Assembly (NCBI RefSeq): GCF_030247195.1
Contig: NC_080670.1
Span: forward strand, 28,289,497 to 28,353,496
DNA: 64,000 bases
Reading direction: 5' to 3'
Origin: Topomyia yanbarensis
Lineage: Eukaryota; Arthropoda; Insecta; Diptera; Culicidae
Positions 37,589 through 49,499 of this stretch are shown here, piece after piece. The notes under the pieces were generated by a model. The model was not told the DNA's origin, ran no database searches, and worked only from the letters and a program-made list of their open reading frames with translations. The position numbers were made by a program, and so were the translations under genes. How positions within the stretch are numbered: the stretch's first letter is position 1; the number at the start of each line of letters is the position of its first letter.

Positions 37589-37763
37589 ATGGTATTAAAA
37601 GTGGTGATTTTAGTGCTGGCAGCCTTCGTCGCTGTCAGCAGCGGGTTTCTGTTTCCGAGTGAAGTTCCCGAAGTTCAAGTCGATCGGATTAGTAGTTTTG
37701 ACCGGTTGACACAGTACTGGGGCAAGGAATCGACGCGGGAGATTGCTGCCGGCAGGTATCGGA
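37589..37763 (+). CDS. First coding exon of an unidentified secreted protein (partial)
   Basis: The ATG at 37589 opens MVLKVVILVLAAFVAVSSG, a clear signal peptide with a hydrophobic core and a small-residue cleavage site near SSG. An acidic, polar stretch follows (FPSEVPEVQVDRISSFDRL), then TQYWGKESTREIAAGRYR. A strong donor A|GTGAGT follows at 37764, leaving phase 1 after 58 codons. I start at this ATG because the codons before it in frame give no signal-like sequence. Codon use is balanced, unlike the repeats around it. I cannot name the family, and the next exon is not recognised downstream, so the first intron is long or the gene continues beyond repeats. MITEs lie 0.6 kb upstream and just inside the intron. 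Confidence 0.6.
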
Positions 37764-37820
37764 GTGAGTATTACTTAGTTTGGTGGTCTTGAATCAATTT
37801 GAGGTTATTAAATCGGATTT

Positions 37821-37970
37821 TTGAGTTTTTATTTCGTCTCATCAGTAGCTTACAGATCGTCTTGGTCGTCGGTTAGGCAATAAATCCAAAAATGTGCATT
37901 TTTGAGTGCAGTGTCTAGCTAGCGACCTAGACGATTTGTCAGCTACTGATAAGACGAGGTCGAAATACAA
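37821..37970. mobile_element. 150-bp MITE in the first intron of the secreted-protein gene
   Basis: Ends read inward are 'ttgagtttttatttcgtctc' and 'ttgtatttcgacctcgtctt', followed on both sides by 'atcagtagct'. The 11-mer aaatcggattt occurs directly outside each end (37810-37820 and 37971-37981) and is the likely target duplication. It shares its terminal wording with the MITE at 36788-36984. Confidence 0.7.
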
Positions 37971-37984
37971 AAATCGGATTTATT

Positions 37985-39785
37985 GAAGTCAAGTAGTCAA
38001 GTCAAGCTCTCTGAAACAGAATATCAGTTTGAGGTGTTTAATCCAATTTGACAAAATTGACTGTACTAAACGGACGTTACACGAGACAATAATGAATCAT
38101 CTTTGGATGCAATAGAACCAACAGATTCGAGATCAACACGTTGACTGTTGTCAGTATTTATGCTCGTATAGGATCCGCTTTATGTTGGTAGATTTCTACA
38201 GTCTTCATCTGTCACCTGCAAAAGTAAGAACTTTGAAATCACTTTTGACATGAACTAAACTGATAAACGTTCTTGGTAAATTTAAAAATTTAAATAAAAT
38301 ATTAAAATAATTTAAATATAGTAACCCCTGAAGATGATGCTAACCCGCATCGAAACGTCAGACAAAGAAAAACGTTTTTCGTTCTAAAAAACCCTCCGTT
38401 GACTGCTAAGCCGAAATATAAACCTGGAACATCTACATCACAGTCGATATCTCATTTCACAACTAAACTGACAAAGAAAATTTTATTCCAAAATTTTTGT
38501 TCTGCTTAAATTGCATTCGAATCCAAGTTCTCCTTTGTTAATTTTAACAAACACTTTCCCACACTTCCTTTTTTTTCTAAAACCATTTTGCCACGCGGTT
38601 TATTCTCTTAACACAAACAGAAAAAAAATATATATTAAAATCACTTACCACCAGCTGACATAAATCATCACCACCCTCTCTCCGCTCAGCTGTAGTTGGG
38701 CGAAATGAGCTAAGAAAGTACGCACGGAAATTAACTTACCCCGGACCCCTTGTCGACTCTAAGTTTGGTGGTTGCGTTAGCAAAAAAAAACCCCAGCGAA
38801 ATGAATTCCATTCGTCGGAAACTGGATGTCATAAATTTAACGGTACCGCCGCCAACAAAACCCTTTCGTTATAAAACTTCTTTTTCAACATTTTTTTCTT
38901 CTTCTCTCTGTTGGAGCGTTAAAACCATAAATCTTTGCTTAATACACAAATGAATTCTTTTTTTCTTCTCTCTGTTCAGCAAAAGAGTGTTATCAACTTT
39001 TTATCAACTGCCGGAAATTAGAGTAAAAATTTGTTCGTCTGAAATGGTTAACTAATCGGGGAAGGTTTCGAAGCGGATTTGTTTCGTTTTTTTCTGGAGA
39101 TTTGGTTGGAAAAAAAGGAAGAGGCGGGAACTCGGCACCAGTTGGCGGCAGTAATTTATGATTCGCGCGGAAAGGAAGGAAAAGTTTTTCAATTTCGGTA
39201 ATTAAGATCTATTCCTGGTTGAACAGATGGGAATTGGGTGAGCGGGGTTAGAGAAAAGGGTTTTTGTCTTGCAATGGAACTGATAATTGATGAATGAAAG
39301 AGATAGTTTGTGATAAAATCGGTTGGACTCGATTTCTTCTTTTAGTAAACCCATTATTATTCAGGGTTGTCTAGGAATTAACATTTTTCTGGTACTAAGT
39401 CGGTGCCATATACTGATGGGGCAAAATCCAAACGTCAAATCCTAGACCGATTGCTTCACCGTCGATTAACTTTCAACCCAGGTTCACCAGTACGTTTAAA
39501 CCTGGCTTACGCATTAAACAAGGGTGAAGAAATCGGCCCCTAATCATTTTATGTATTAGTTGGGTCGAATCAAGGGATTTGTTTCCGGGTGCATATTCTC
39601 TGTCGGATCATCAACGTACTGGCAAACTTTTTTTTTCCCAAAAACCAATTGTTATTTCTTGAGATACCGAAGCGTTCCCGTAAATATAGATCTTTTATCA
39701 CTGTTGGAATTCAAATTTGACATACTTTACATTGTCCATAAGGGTGCATTCGTTGAATTTGGACGTTTTTGCGCAATATATACCG
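37985..39785. other. No gene seen; presumably intron
   Basis: AT-rich to balanced DNA with no exon I can support. Near 38330-38420 are words (ctgaagatgatgctaaccc, atcgaaacgtc) typical of dispersed repeats. Confidence 0.4.
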
Positions 39786-39786
39786 A

Positions 39787-41968
39787 CACTAGGGTGACAG
39801 GAAAAAAATATGGCCCCTATCGGCCCACCTCTGAGTCGATTCCTAGTCCCACCAGGAGTACTTGCACCAAATTTGAAGCAAATCGGACAAGTCTAACTAC
39901 CGGACCAACGGGCCTGAAGTTTGTATGGGAATTTTCAACAATTTACATGGAGAAAACCCACCAGCACGCATTTTCGCCGCTAGGTGGCACTGTATGCATC
40001 GTATTATCACTGTAAGTGAAAATAAGAAGGATAATTGAATTGTCTACAACTTAGTCGAAGACTGCAAGTAAATCCGACTTTGTTAAAAGAAGTTATTAAA
40101 CTTTTAACGAAGTGATGTCTGAGCCAGTTTTGCATGGGGCCTAATAGTGCATGGTTGTGTATTAGGGCATTGCAAAAAAACTTTTTTTTGAATTCTCAAA
40201 GGCCCCCCCCCCCCCTCTCATATTGTGACAAATGTCAAAGTAAGCTCAGATGCCAAATTTCACATCATTTGGACAATTTTAGACCCCCGCCCACTTCGCT
40301 TGAAATTTTTTGAAATTGGTACTATGGGAAAATATGGAGGAAAAATACATTAAATGCTCTAACTTTTGAAGTAGCAATCAGAAAATTACAATTTATACCT
40401 CTTTTGAAAGGAAATAATCTAAGTATTTGAATGAAGATATATTTGTTTCTTGAAAAATACGGGAAAGTGGGGTACTGGGTCATTTTGGCCCCAAAATTCC
40501 CTATTTTTAATGATTTTTCTGCTCCGTGATGCAAATCATACATATTTTGTAGTTTTTCTAATGTGAAAAAATCTCAGAAATCGAACGGAACCTTAGTTCG
40601 AATACGAGAAGTTGGGGTTATAGGGCTTTTTGTCAGTCATATTAAATTTTCTCATTTTCTCATGCATATATCTCTATTATTCTTCAATCAATTTTCACAA
40701 AATGTAACTTACTGAACGTGTAAAATTCTGAGGAATAAAACAAAAATAAAAACGTTAAAGGTAAAATTCAAAAACATCAAACTTTTTGATATTTGCTCTA
40801 CAAATCTCATTTTTTTCATTATTTGTCCTAATACCTCAACTTCCCCTATTTTTCCAGGAATGAAACTTTCCTCATGTGATCCCTAAGCATATTTTACACT
40901 AAAAGTAGTAAATTAAATAAGAATTTTGTTGTTAAATGGAGTTAATATGTGCGATTTTATGATAAAAATGTGAAATCGACACTATATGTCAGATAATTTG
41001 ATGTTCCTGAATTTTACCGGTAACGAATCTATTTTTGTTTTAATCCTAAGGATTTTCCACGTTCAACAAGGTATAGTTTATGAAAATCGAGTGAAGAATA
41101 ATAGAGATATATTGACGAGAAAATGATGAAGTTTAATATGAATGTCTAAAGGCCATTTAACCCCAACTTCTCGTATTCGGACCAAGGTCAAAAGGGTTCC
41201 GTTCGATTTCTAAGATTTTTTTACATTATAAAAACTACAAAATATGCATGATTTTCATCACGGAGCAGAAAAATCATTAAAAATAGGGGATTTTGGGGCC
41301 AAAATGACCCAGTACCCCACTTTCCCGTATTTTTCAAGAAACAAATATATCTTCATTCAAATACTTAGATTATTTCCTTTCAAAAGAGGTATAAATTGTA
41401 ATTTTCTGATTGCTACTTCAAAAGTTAGAGCATTTAATGTATTTTTCCTCCATATTTTCCCATAGTACCAATTTCAAAAAATTTCAAGCGAAGTGGGCGG
41501 GGGTCTAAAATTGTCCAAATGATGTGAAATTTGGCATCTGAGCTTACTTTGACATTTGTCACAATATGAGAGGGGGGGGGCCTTTGAGAATTCAAAAAAA
41601 AGTTTTTTTGCAATGCCCTAATACACAACCATGCACTATTAGGCCCCATGCAAAACTGACTCAGACATCACTTCGTTAAAAGTTTAATAACTTCTTTCAA
41701 CATAGACGGATTTACTTGCAGTCTTCGACAAAGTTGTAGACAATTAAAATATCTTTCTTATTTTCACTTACAGTGATAATACGATGTATACAGTGCCACC
41801 TAGCGGCGAAAATACGAGCTAGTGAGTTTTCTCTATGTAAATAGTTGAAAAATCCCATATAAACTTCAGGCACGTTGGTCCGGTAGTTAGACTTGTCCGA
41901 TTTGCTTCAAATTTGGTACAAGTACTCCTGGTGGGACTAGGAATCGACTCAGGGGTAGGCCAATTGAG
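39787..41968. mobile_element. Nested fold-back, outer element
   Basis: The outer arms (about 39826-40162 and 41623-41968) are inverted copies with 'gagtcgattcctagtccc', 'ctaggtggcactgta', 'cttttaacgaagtgatgtct' and 'gcatggggcctaatagtgca'. The left edge carries 'cactagggtgacagg', which also ends the related repeat at about 29390-29404, so that is probably the true terminus; the right copy has lost it. A second palindromic element (40163-41622) sits exactly at the centre. Non-coding. Confidence 0.85.
40163..41622. mobile_element. Inner palindromic element with TAGGGCATTGC ends
   Basis: Ends read inward are 'tagggcattgcaaaaaaact' on both sides. The arms (about 40163-40790 and 40995-41622) match at high identity, including 'gggaaagtggggtactggg' and a C-run/G-run pair (40202-40214 and 41571-41580), around a loop of about 200 bp. 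Identical 73-codon frames on opposite strands (40322-40543 and 41244-41465) are arm-derived and not genes. Because the flanks are themselves an inverted repeat, a target duplication cannot be told from the outer arms. Confidence 0.8.
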
Positions 41969-42110
41969 TTTTCAAAAATTCATCATTTTTCTGGGTAGTC
42001 TAACCGACACATTATTATACATCTTATCAATTTCATACCCAAATGATTTGAAAAAATAGATCATCGATTTTTTAAAAATATGCTTTTCAAAAATAATTAA
42101 CATCTTTGTC

Positions 42111-43830
42111 ATGACAGGATGTCACAAAAAACCACATGAGAGTAAAATGGTCAAACTATCAGAAAAAATACCAAATTGGTTGAGATATATCCATTCTATA
42201 GCTCTAAATGTTTCGCCCCCGTTTACTAGCACATTTAGCGTCCCGCAGGGAAGCAACTTAGACCCACTAATGTTTGTCATATTTTTCAATGACGCTTCAC
42301 TAGTCTTTGGCTGTAAGTTCATCAATACTGATGACCTAAAGATTTGCATTCAGCTGCCAGCGCTGCTCGGTACGTTTGTCGACTAGTGTCGCAATAATAG
42401 TATAGTCGTCATGATCTCTAAATATACCGTAATAGCCTTTCGTCGTTTCAAGGACCCGATAAAATTCGGCTACCATACAAATGATACTGTTCCGAGCAGG
42501 ATGAACCAGATGACAGCTGTAGATGCTCTACTAGATCCTAAACTGTGCCTCAATTGTTTCTAAGGATAATCGGCTGCTTGGCTTCGTCTCGAAAATAGCC
42601 CAGGATTTTCCGAATCTACGTTTTCTGCCATTGTATTGCTCACTCGTGTGTTCAATATTGGAAAATTCGTCGGGGCGTCTGGGCGTCTAATGTCACATGA
42701 AACCTTAGAATCGAATGGGTTCAAAAAGGTTCATTCTATTTGTCCCAATGAATCTACCGTGGCGTGATCCTTTGAATATTATATCGTATTTCGATAACTG
42801 TCGACTGATTAGCCTCGAAACTTTGAGCAAAGACGCACAGCAGTGGGGCAGAATGCTACTTTCGACGCTCAAAACCTCTAGCGCCCTGGGTATGTATCGT
42901 TGACGATTGGTGTGTTCATCAAAGTATCGTGGATAAAAATAACTATTATTTTTGATCTATATAAGTAGAAACTGATCTAGATCAGTTCTATCTTTTGACA
43001 CAGACGTCCTATCAAAAAGTTTTCTTCGGTAAAGTTGTTTGTTATGATATGCTAAACATATATATTTTTATGGTTATAAAGTTAAAGGTCTCTACTAATC
43101 ACAAACAAAATTTCAGCTGGCGCTATCTGCCGCTTCCTGGGTTATTAAAATTTTTGTGGGTCATCTTTTTTCAATATTTATGGTGGAAACACCCTTTAAA
43201 TGTCATGATAACATTTATCACTCTTTGCAACTTCTTTAAATATTGTATGTTTTCGAAGATTTAGTAATAACCAAAATTTTCCAGAGATTTATTCATAAAA
43301 AAATGCAAAAATTATTTTTTTCGAATATTTTTTTAAATGTCATGTGGCGCCATCTACATAGGTTATAGAGTATAAATATCTTTGGTATATATGTTAAGCA
43401 TATCATAACAAACAACTTTACCGGAGAAAACTTTTTGATAGGATGCCTGTGTCAAAAGATACAACTGATCTAGATCAGTTTCTACTTATCTAGATCAAAA
43501 CCAAAGTTGTCAAAATAATGCTTATTTTTATCCACGATACTTTGCTGAACACATCAATCGTCCAGAATACATACCCAGGGCACTAGAGGTTTTGAGCGTC
43601 GAAAGTAGCATTCTGCCCCACTGTGAGACGTAAGACTAGGGATCAAGTAGGGTGCTAAAACAACTCTTACTGGCGACAAGCAGGGTTTCACTGAACTTTG
43701 TTCGAATATAATGAACTAATGAGCGGAATGGTGCGTTACTTTGTTTCATTCGATTTGGGAGTATCCATCCACGTCTCAATTCCGAAATAGGGTCAGGGAA
43801 TTATATTTTAGAATACTTCTTCATCGTCAC
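42111..43830 (+). pseudogene. Jockey-like reverse transcriptase fossil, interrupted
   Basis: The frame from 42111 carries NWLRYIHSIALNV then FSVPQGSNLDPLMFVIFFND and a catalytic box decayed to NTDD (normally YADD/FADD). Scattered frames continue with FRRFKDPIKFGY, NRLLGF-like wording and LPWRDPLNIISY..CRLISLETLSK. At that point a palindromic element (42836-43625) splits it. After it, STSQFRNRV resembles the usual C-terminal end of such proteins. Stops and indels are numerous, and the 5' endonuclease half is absent, as expected of a 5'-truncated non-LTR insertion. Jockey-group assignment is from the GVPQGSNLGPLLF..FFND wording. Confidence 0.75.
42836..43625. mobile_element. Palindromic non-autonomous element with Transib-like CACAGTG ends
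   Basis: The right end read inward is CACAGTGGGGCAGAATGCTA. The left end is the same except for a 3-bp insertion (CACAGcagTGGGGCAGAATG). The arms of about 250 bp match through 'ttcgacgctcaaaacctcta', 'actgatctagatcagtt' and 'gatatgctaa..atatat'. The pentamer AGACG flanks both sides (42831-42835 and 43626-43630). Transib transposons make 5-bp duplications and end in CAC..TG, resembling the RAG recombination heptamer CACAGTG. The fit of both features supports that superfamily. No transposase is encoded in its 790 bp. Confidence 0.75.
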
Positions 43831-43834
43831 GGCT

Positions 43835-45480
43835 TTTGTCTAACAATGAACACCATGGTAAAGTTCATTCCGTCCAGGACGATAGATAAAAGTTTCTGTC
43901 CAAATAATCTCAACGGTGTTCGAGTGATGAGAATCCCGTTGAAATTACCCAGGTACCTTGTGTCTTCTTATTCTCAGGCCACGACGTGTACTTAGGGCAA
44001 TCAATCTCCCACGTGTCAGTACCGAACTATCGTACACTGTTCTATATGAGTTCAACCAGATCCCATAGAATTGCTTACACTTTTGCCAAATTGGAATCAT
44101 TTTATTTTGCTTAATTTCAGTGAACATTAGAATCATTGAATTTTAATGCATTTTGACGTTATTTTCTTCTATGTGCGTTGATCATATACGGGACGGTTGA
44201 AACTTTGTGCTAGGTTTGGTTACTGTTGATGGACTATTGTTAGAAGAACCTACGTAGGGATTGCTTTGATACAAAGCGTGCTTAGAGCAATGATGGTAGC
44301 TTGCATTTCAGTACGTTTAGAACATCGTTGAGATCATTTCATCGTGACGTGATATGTTGAATAGATTTTATTTTAGTATCTGGTGCCAGATCTAATACCT
44401 AAATTTTCTCATTATGTATTAGAAATTTTTCCAAAGAGATTTCTCTAACCCGAAAAGAGGCGAATGATCCTAAGGTTAAAACCTCTATAATCAAAATTAA
44501 AAAAAATAAAAAAGATGAGTAAATACGACAAGATTTAGAGCAAGTTTTCTGGTATGATGTGCTAGCATAGATCTTTGATGAATAAACTAAAGGTCAGTGG
44601 TCCAAAGTGACTCCCTTGGGAGAAACATAAGAATATTTCAAGTAAGATCAGATCATCAGTCCCAATGAAGACATTTGTTAGTGAATAATATTATGGGTTA
44701 CTGGATTATAAAACTTTAACAACATACAGATTTGGGCCGATCTTCTCCAAATTCTCGAAACTTTTTAAAATTTTGTGGACTTGAAACAAAAATGTTTATC
44801 AAGAGATTCTATTTATTGTTTCGAGCTGTAACGCGTGCTTTTTGTTATTTGAATTCATCATTTTTGATTTTTCGGGTAATACCGACTTCAGCATTACAGC
44901 GGAGGTTTTCTCGATGTGTAAGCTCGATTGTTCATAATTTCACGTGAAACTTTATTTGAGTAGATGTTAGCGCGATTTAGTTCCGAGGGCCTATTTCGTT
45001 CACAGGGCATCGTTCCATCAACCGGCCCTGTTTTAATGTAATGTATTTGAATTCTTATTCCCTTTATTATTCCTTTCGGCTTGTCTTCCTTCTCACGAGT
45101 CCTCTTTATGATTAATAATTTTCATAAAGATTTAGTTTAGACCGAGGTTTTTGTGCTAAGAAAAGAACAATTTTCCAGCATACTTTGCAGTATCCTACTA
45201 TCTGAAACGATAATGAAATTAATTGCTCCATCGCATATGAATATTCTATTTTAATAGTAATTCGAGGAAGTCTGCGTCGAACTGCTACCGTTCGAAATTG
45301 GTCAGACTACCACAACACCAGCTTGGTTTTACCAAAGCGTAACGCGAGTGGCGTCATGAAAACTGTCTAATAGGAGTTCAGAACAGTTTGAAACAACATT
45401 TGATGTTGTTCCAAATGTATGTATGACAAGATATCTTGGATCCGCCATCCAGCCTAGATTGCAATATTAGGCTTACTGTC
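43835..45480. other. No gene seen; AT-rich
   Basis: No domain-bearing frame, RNA gene or bounded repeat recognised. Confidence 0.45.
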
Positions 45481-45674
45481 CTCCATTCATCCATGTTCGA
45501 TATCGGTTCAAATTTTGTTCGACATCGATCCGCAATTGGCCCATAATTAATCGAAAATAACCCAAAATTGATCCAAAACTGGTACGAAATTATTTAAAAA
45601 TATTCCGATTTGACCCAACATTGGTTCAAAACGGGTCCAAAATTTGTACGAAATCGGTTCGAATTACAGACACC
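45480..45674. repeat. Degenerate minisatellite, period about 12-14 bp (left part)
   Basis: Variants of 'ggtccaaaattgg', 'ggttcgaaattg' and 'gacccaacattgg' repeat irregularly. The retroposon at 45675 has inserted at its right edge; similar wording resumes at 47945-48190. Confidence 0.7.
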
Positions 45675-47740
45675 CCCTCTCGCAGGTTGATGGGATTGAC
45701 GGTATTGTAAACATCATCAAGCCACAATATATTCAATAGAGTTATCTAAATATAAGGACCTTCGCTCTTTTTAGTTTTTATTTGCACCAAGTTCTACTAC
45801 TAGAGGTTAATTAGTTCTCATGTTAATAATCCACCAAACATTATGACTACTGAGGATTTGATTTATATAAGAAGCCCGCTTCAAGATGTTGATTACAATA
45901 CGCCTCGATAGTGGTGTGTCGAGGAGGCCGGGAGGGCTGATATGAGCCTTTTGTCTGTTCTATACCTTTCCTCTATTCACCAGCTCATAACCAACAATCA
46001 ACCAGTAACAAATAGATAATTGAGAAAGGATGTGCTATGTGTGGTGATTGGCTATTCAAGTATTAGTAGTGTTTGAAGTACTAATGTATGTCTCATGTGA
46101 TGATCATAACTTCAGCTGTATCTTGTACCTATCTAATCTATTACGTCTCTCATATATTGTCTTTTATTTCTTCTTTTCGAGTCCTATACTGCCATTCTAC
46201 ACCCGCCTTCAGCTGGGTCAACAAAGATGGTGATAGTTAACGTCTTAACACTCACACATTCTCAAACGCGGTCTCAGCGGGAACCTACAAAAATGCCATC
46301 GTGCACACGATTACGAATCGGTCATGTCCGAAAGTCTATCCTTCATCCTAGAAGACTAGGTCCATGCCTTCAGCTGGACCAATTAAGAAAATACGCCCAT
46401 ACCTATTAGACAACACGTCTCGTGGCGACATGACCGGGAACCCTATCGATATAAACGATCCCACTCTCTGCCAGAATTCAAACCGCGCACTGAAAATTTA
46501 ATATCAGACTCACGGTTCGCGCAACCATTCAAGAACATACGTTACAAAATCACGTCAGCGCACAAACGTTAGAGACCCTCGCGATTTTCCAAGCAACCTA
46601 CGAACTCGCAAACATGATTACACCCCGGTGATAAGGTGAAAATCTCAGCACTCATAAACTTACCAACACGATCTCAAGTGTCAACCTACAAACTCCCGCG
46701 CTCGCGCCATCATGAATCGGGATCGTCCGGAAGTATCTATCCTCGGTACAAACAATCTAGGTCCTTGTTAATTATTAAAAAAATAATAAAATTGAAAAAT
46801 AACTACCATATCCACTAGACAAAACGTTCCATGGCGACATGACCGGAAACTCTAGTGATATGGGGTAACTCTCTCCCTGTCAGAATGTGATCCGTACACC
46901 GAAAACTAAAGATCTGATCTGATCTGACGGTCCGCGAATATATGAATCGCCGCAGGGTTTCAAAATCGAATTTATACATGCGAAGTCACATACACGCGAC
47001 AAACACGTCAACATACGAACGCTTAAGCCCTTCGCGATCATCTACGCACACCTATGCCCGCGATCGCGTAAACTTGATAACACTGCGGCAATTGTGTGAA
47101 CGTTTTAGTACTTACGAAGTTACAAACGCGATCTCAAACGCCAACCCGCAAATGCGCGATCATGAATCGGTCACGTCTGGAAATCTTTAACCTTCATTCT
47201 AGCAATTTAGGTCTATACATTCAGTTGGACCAATCAAAAAAAAAAAAAATAAAGCTCATATCCACTAGACCACGCGTTCTACGACGACATGATTGGGAAC
47301 TCTAATGATATGGAAGAACCCACTTCCTTCTGGAATCTGAACCGTACACAAAAAATTAAGTATCAGATTCACGGTCCGCGCGCGATTATTCTAGAACACA
47401 CGCGAATATGCGAAAGGCACACGGTTATGAAATAGAATTTATGCACGCGAAGTTACACGTTAGCACACGCGACATACAAACGCACACGCGATCGAGCACA
47501 TTAACGTACAAATGTTCGAGCCCTTCGCGATGATACACGCGATTCCCTACGCCCGCACATGCCTGAACCGTACAATGAATATCACATTCAGAATCACGGC
47601 CCGCTACAATTGGCCTATTGCAGTGTTTTATTGGGCGACATTGCCTGTCTCGTCTGCAAATTGTAGTATGTGATTCTGACGGGGAGCCCTTCCGAGAACC
47701 TAGCTCTACAGCTCCAGTAGGACAACTCTCGAAAAAAAAA
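45675..47740 (+). mobile_element. PolyA-ended retroposon with a 22-bp target duplication
   Basis: The same 22 bp, beginning ATCGGTTCGAATTAC, lies immediately before 45675 (45653-45674) and after a nine-A run (47741-47762). This is the signature of target-primed retroposition. The head (ccctctcgcaggttgatggg, and 'caatacgcctcgatagtggtg') is shared with 51167 onward. The body (about 46220-47600) is three tandem units of about 400-460 bp with the landmarks 'tctcaa.c.cc aacc', 'catgaatcgg', 'cttcagctggaccaat' and 'cgacatgaccgg'. The tail holds 'gattctgacggggagccct'. No open frame of note exists; its mobilising enzyme must come from elsewhere. Confidence 0.85.
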
Positions 47741-47762
47741 ATCGGTTCGAATTACAGACACC

Positions 47763-48190
47763 TTATATAACAGACTAGCGGAGAGAAAAACAGTAAAACT
47801 AGCAACCATGAATGTAAACTGGCATCACGGAAGCTCCCATAAGCTTTGCATGGGCTTCCTCTTGCACTTCCCCTCTCAAAACCCTCATGCTCGTTTGGCT
47901 GCATTTTTTTGACACTTCGCTAGTCTGTGTATAAAGTTCGAATGTGCTCCGGATTTGGTTCAGAGTTGGTCCAAAAATGGTCAAAAAAAATGTTTTAACA
48001 GTGATGAAAAATTGATCCGAATTCGGTCCAAAACTGGTTCGAAATTGACTCGACACAGATCCGAAATCTGTCAAAAATTGGTGCGAAGATTGTCCGAAAT
48101 TGGTCGTACATTGACCCAACACGAAGCTCCGACATTTATCCAACATTGGCTCGAAATTGGCCCAACATTGCTCCAAAATTAGTCTAATTT
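47763..48190. repeat. Small palindromic repeat followed by minisatellite (right part)
   Basis: 'ttatataacagactagcg' (47763-47780) faces 'cgctagtctgtgtataaag' (about 47920-47938), a MITE-like palindrome. From 47945 the ggtccaaaattgg-type minisatellite resumes. Open frames through this stretch on both strands are repeat artefacts. Confidence 0.6.
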
Positions 48191-48980
48191 GTTTTTTTTT
48201 ATTGTTTTGTCGTAAAGTTCTTAAGAATGTTGTCTCAAATTTCCATAAAGATCGGAGCTGTAGACGCAAAGTTACAGCGTTTTTCAGCTTACTCTCTAAC
48301 GGAGGCGTGGCTTGTACTTGAAACTTTAAACGCGATTATCTCGAAATCATATTTTCTTAAAAACGTCTTTGCGGTGACTACGATTGCCGAAAAAGTTTTC
48401 AGCCGATCTCAAAACTTTTTATTTTTTGGCTTGTTCGTTATTTAACTGCCGTGTCCTTGAACGATTCCATTTTTTCGTCAAATTTTTAATATTATTGTTA
48501 TTATTTTTTTAAAAAAAATTTTCAGGTGAAAATAGTGTTTTTTCGGAAAAATCGTCCCCGTTTCCAAAAAGAAGAAAATTGTTTTTTTAATCAATCGTTC
48601 AAGGACACCACAGGCACATACACTAATGATTTTTTTTTTAGTTGTATGCTTTCAGTTGAGCTGTTCGACTGAAATCGTAGTCACGGCAAACCTTTTTGAA
48701 AAATAAGCGTTTTGCGGAAATTGCTGTAACTTCGACAATTATTCGACAATATTTTTGCGTGTTCTCAAGTGGATTTTGCAACTTGGACATTGCACTACGC
48801 TAGACGTATAACAAGTAGTTCATAAAAATATGTCTTCATACCTTTACAAAAATTCAAACTTTTCCCTGTTTTTCCGCGTCTCAACATATATAACCCCTTA
48901 ACGAAGTCGATGGTTTTTTCACTCTTCTTACAAAAGTAATAATAATAATAAAATAAACTATTGTTGGTCCAATGAATTGT

Positions 48981-49470
48981 TCACTTGGAAACATAGATGT
49001 CGTTTTCGGCCATGATTTCGCCGATGCTTAAGTCTTGTTGCTCACAATCGGCCACTCCATTCGGGTGTTTTTTTTTCGATTCACAAGTGTCGGTTGGGAA
49101 TGCGTCAATAACGAGCAGTCCTTGCTGATTTAATAGTAGTTTGTTGCGTAGTGTACAGTTTTTTTAGATATCACTCTTGGCAATCTGATTTTTATAAGTA
49201 CACATGGTTGTCTGAGTATAGAGGTCGCCAAGCTTTGAAAATGAATCGTCATGATTGTAAATCATCTGAAGCGGATTCACCAACACAATATTAAATGATT
49301 TTAATGCCTTCTGTTAGCGAAGTGGTTGGTTTACTGGAAAACAAAATGTCACTTTTCCGAAGTCACAGTTTCATCACATTAGGAACGTGGTACTGCCCTC
49401 GTTCAATATGTTAAGGATAACACTTTCGTAAGCCCCGTAGCTTGAAAATGTTTCGTGAGATCGTAATTAA
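48981..49470 (-). pseudogene. Degraded coding relic, unrecognised cysteine-containing protein
   Basis: Minus-strand codons from about 49313 to the TGA at 48981-48983 read like real protein: PLQMIYNHDDSFSKLGDLYT, MCTYKNQIAKSDI, an in-frame TAA (49164-49166), then NCTLRNKLLLNQQGLLVIDA, PTDTCES, VADCEQQ and IMAENDIYVSK. Upstream, after a one-base slip near 49313, the phase giving SLTEGIKII and ERGQYHVPNV extends the resemblance to about 49400. Four cysteines and mixed polar/hydrophobic composition suggest an extracellular or structural protein. I do not recognise the family; a host pseudogene, a retroelement envelope or an endogenous viral fragment are all possible. The DNA is unlike the surrounding AT-rich repeats. 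Confidence 0.4.
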
Positions 49471-49499
49471 GATGTATTTTTTAAACTTGGATGTTGTTG

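Noticed and set aside
47799..48269. 156-codon minus-strand frame
   Set aside because: It runs through the ggtccaaaattgg minisatellite and a palindromic repeat.
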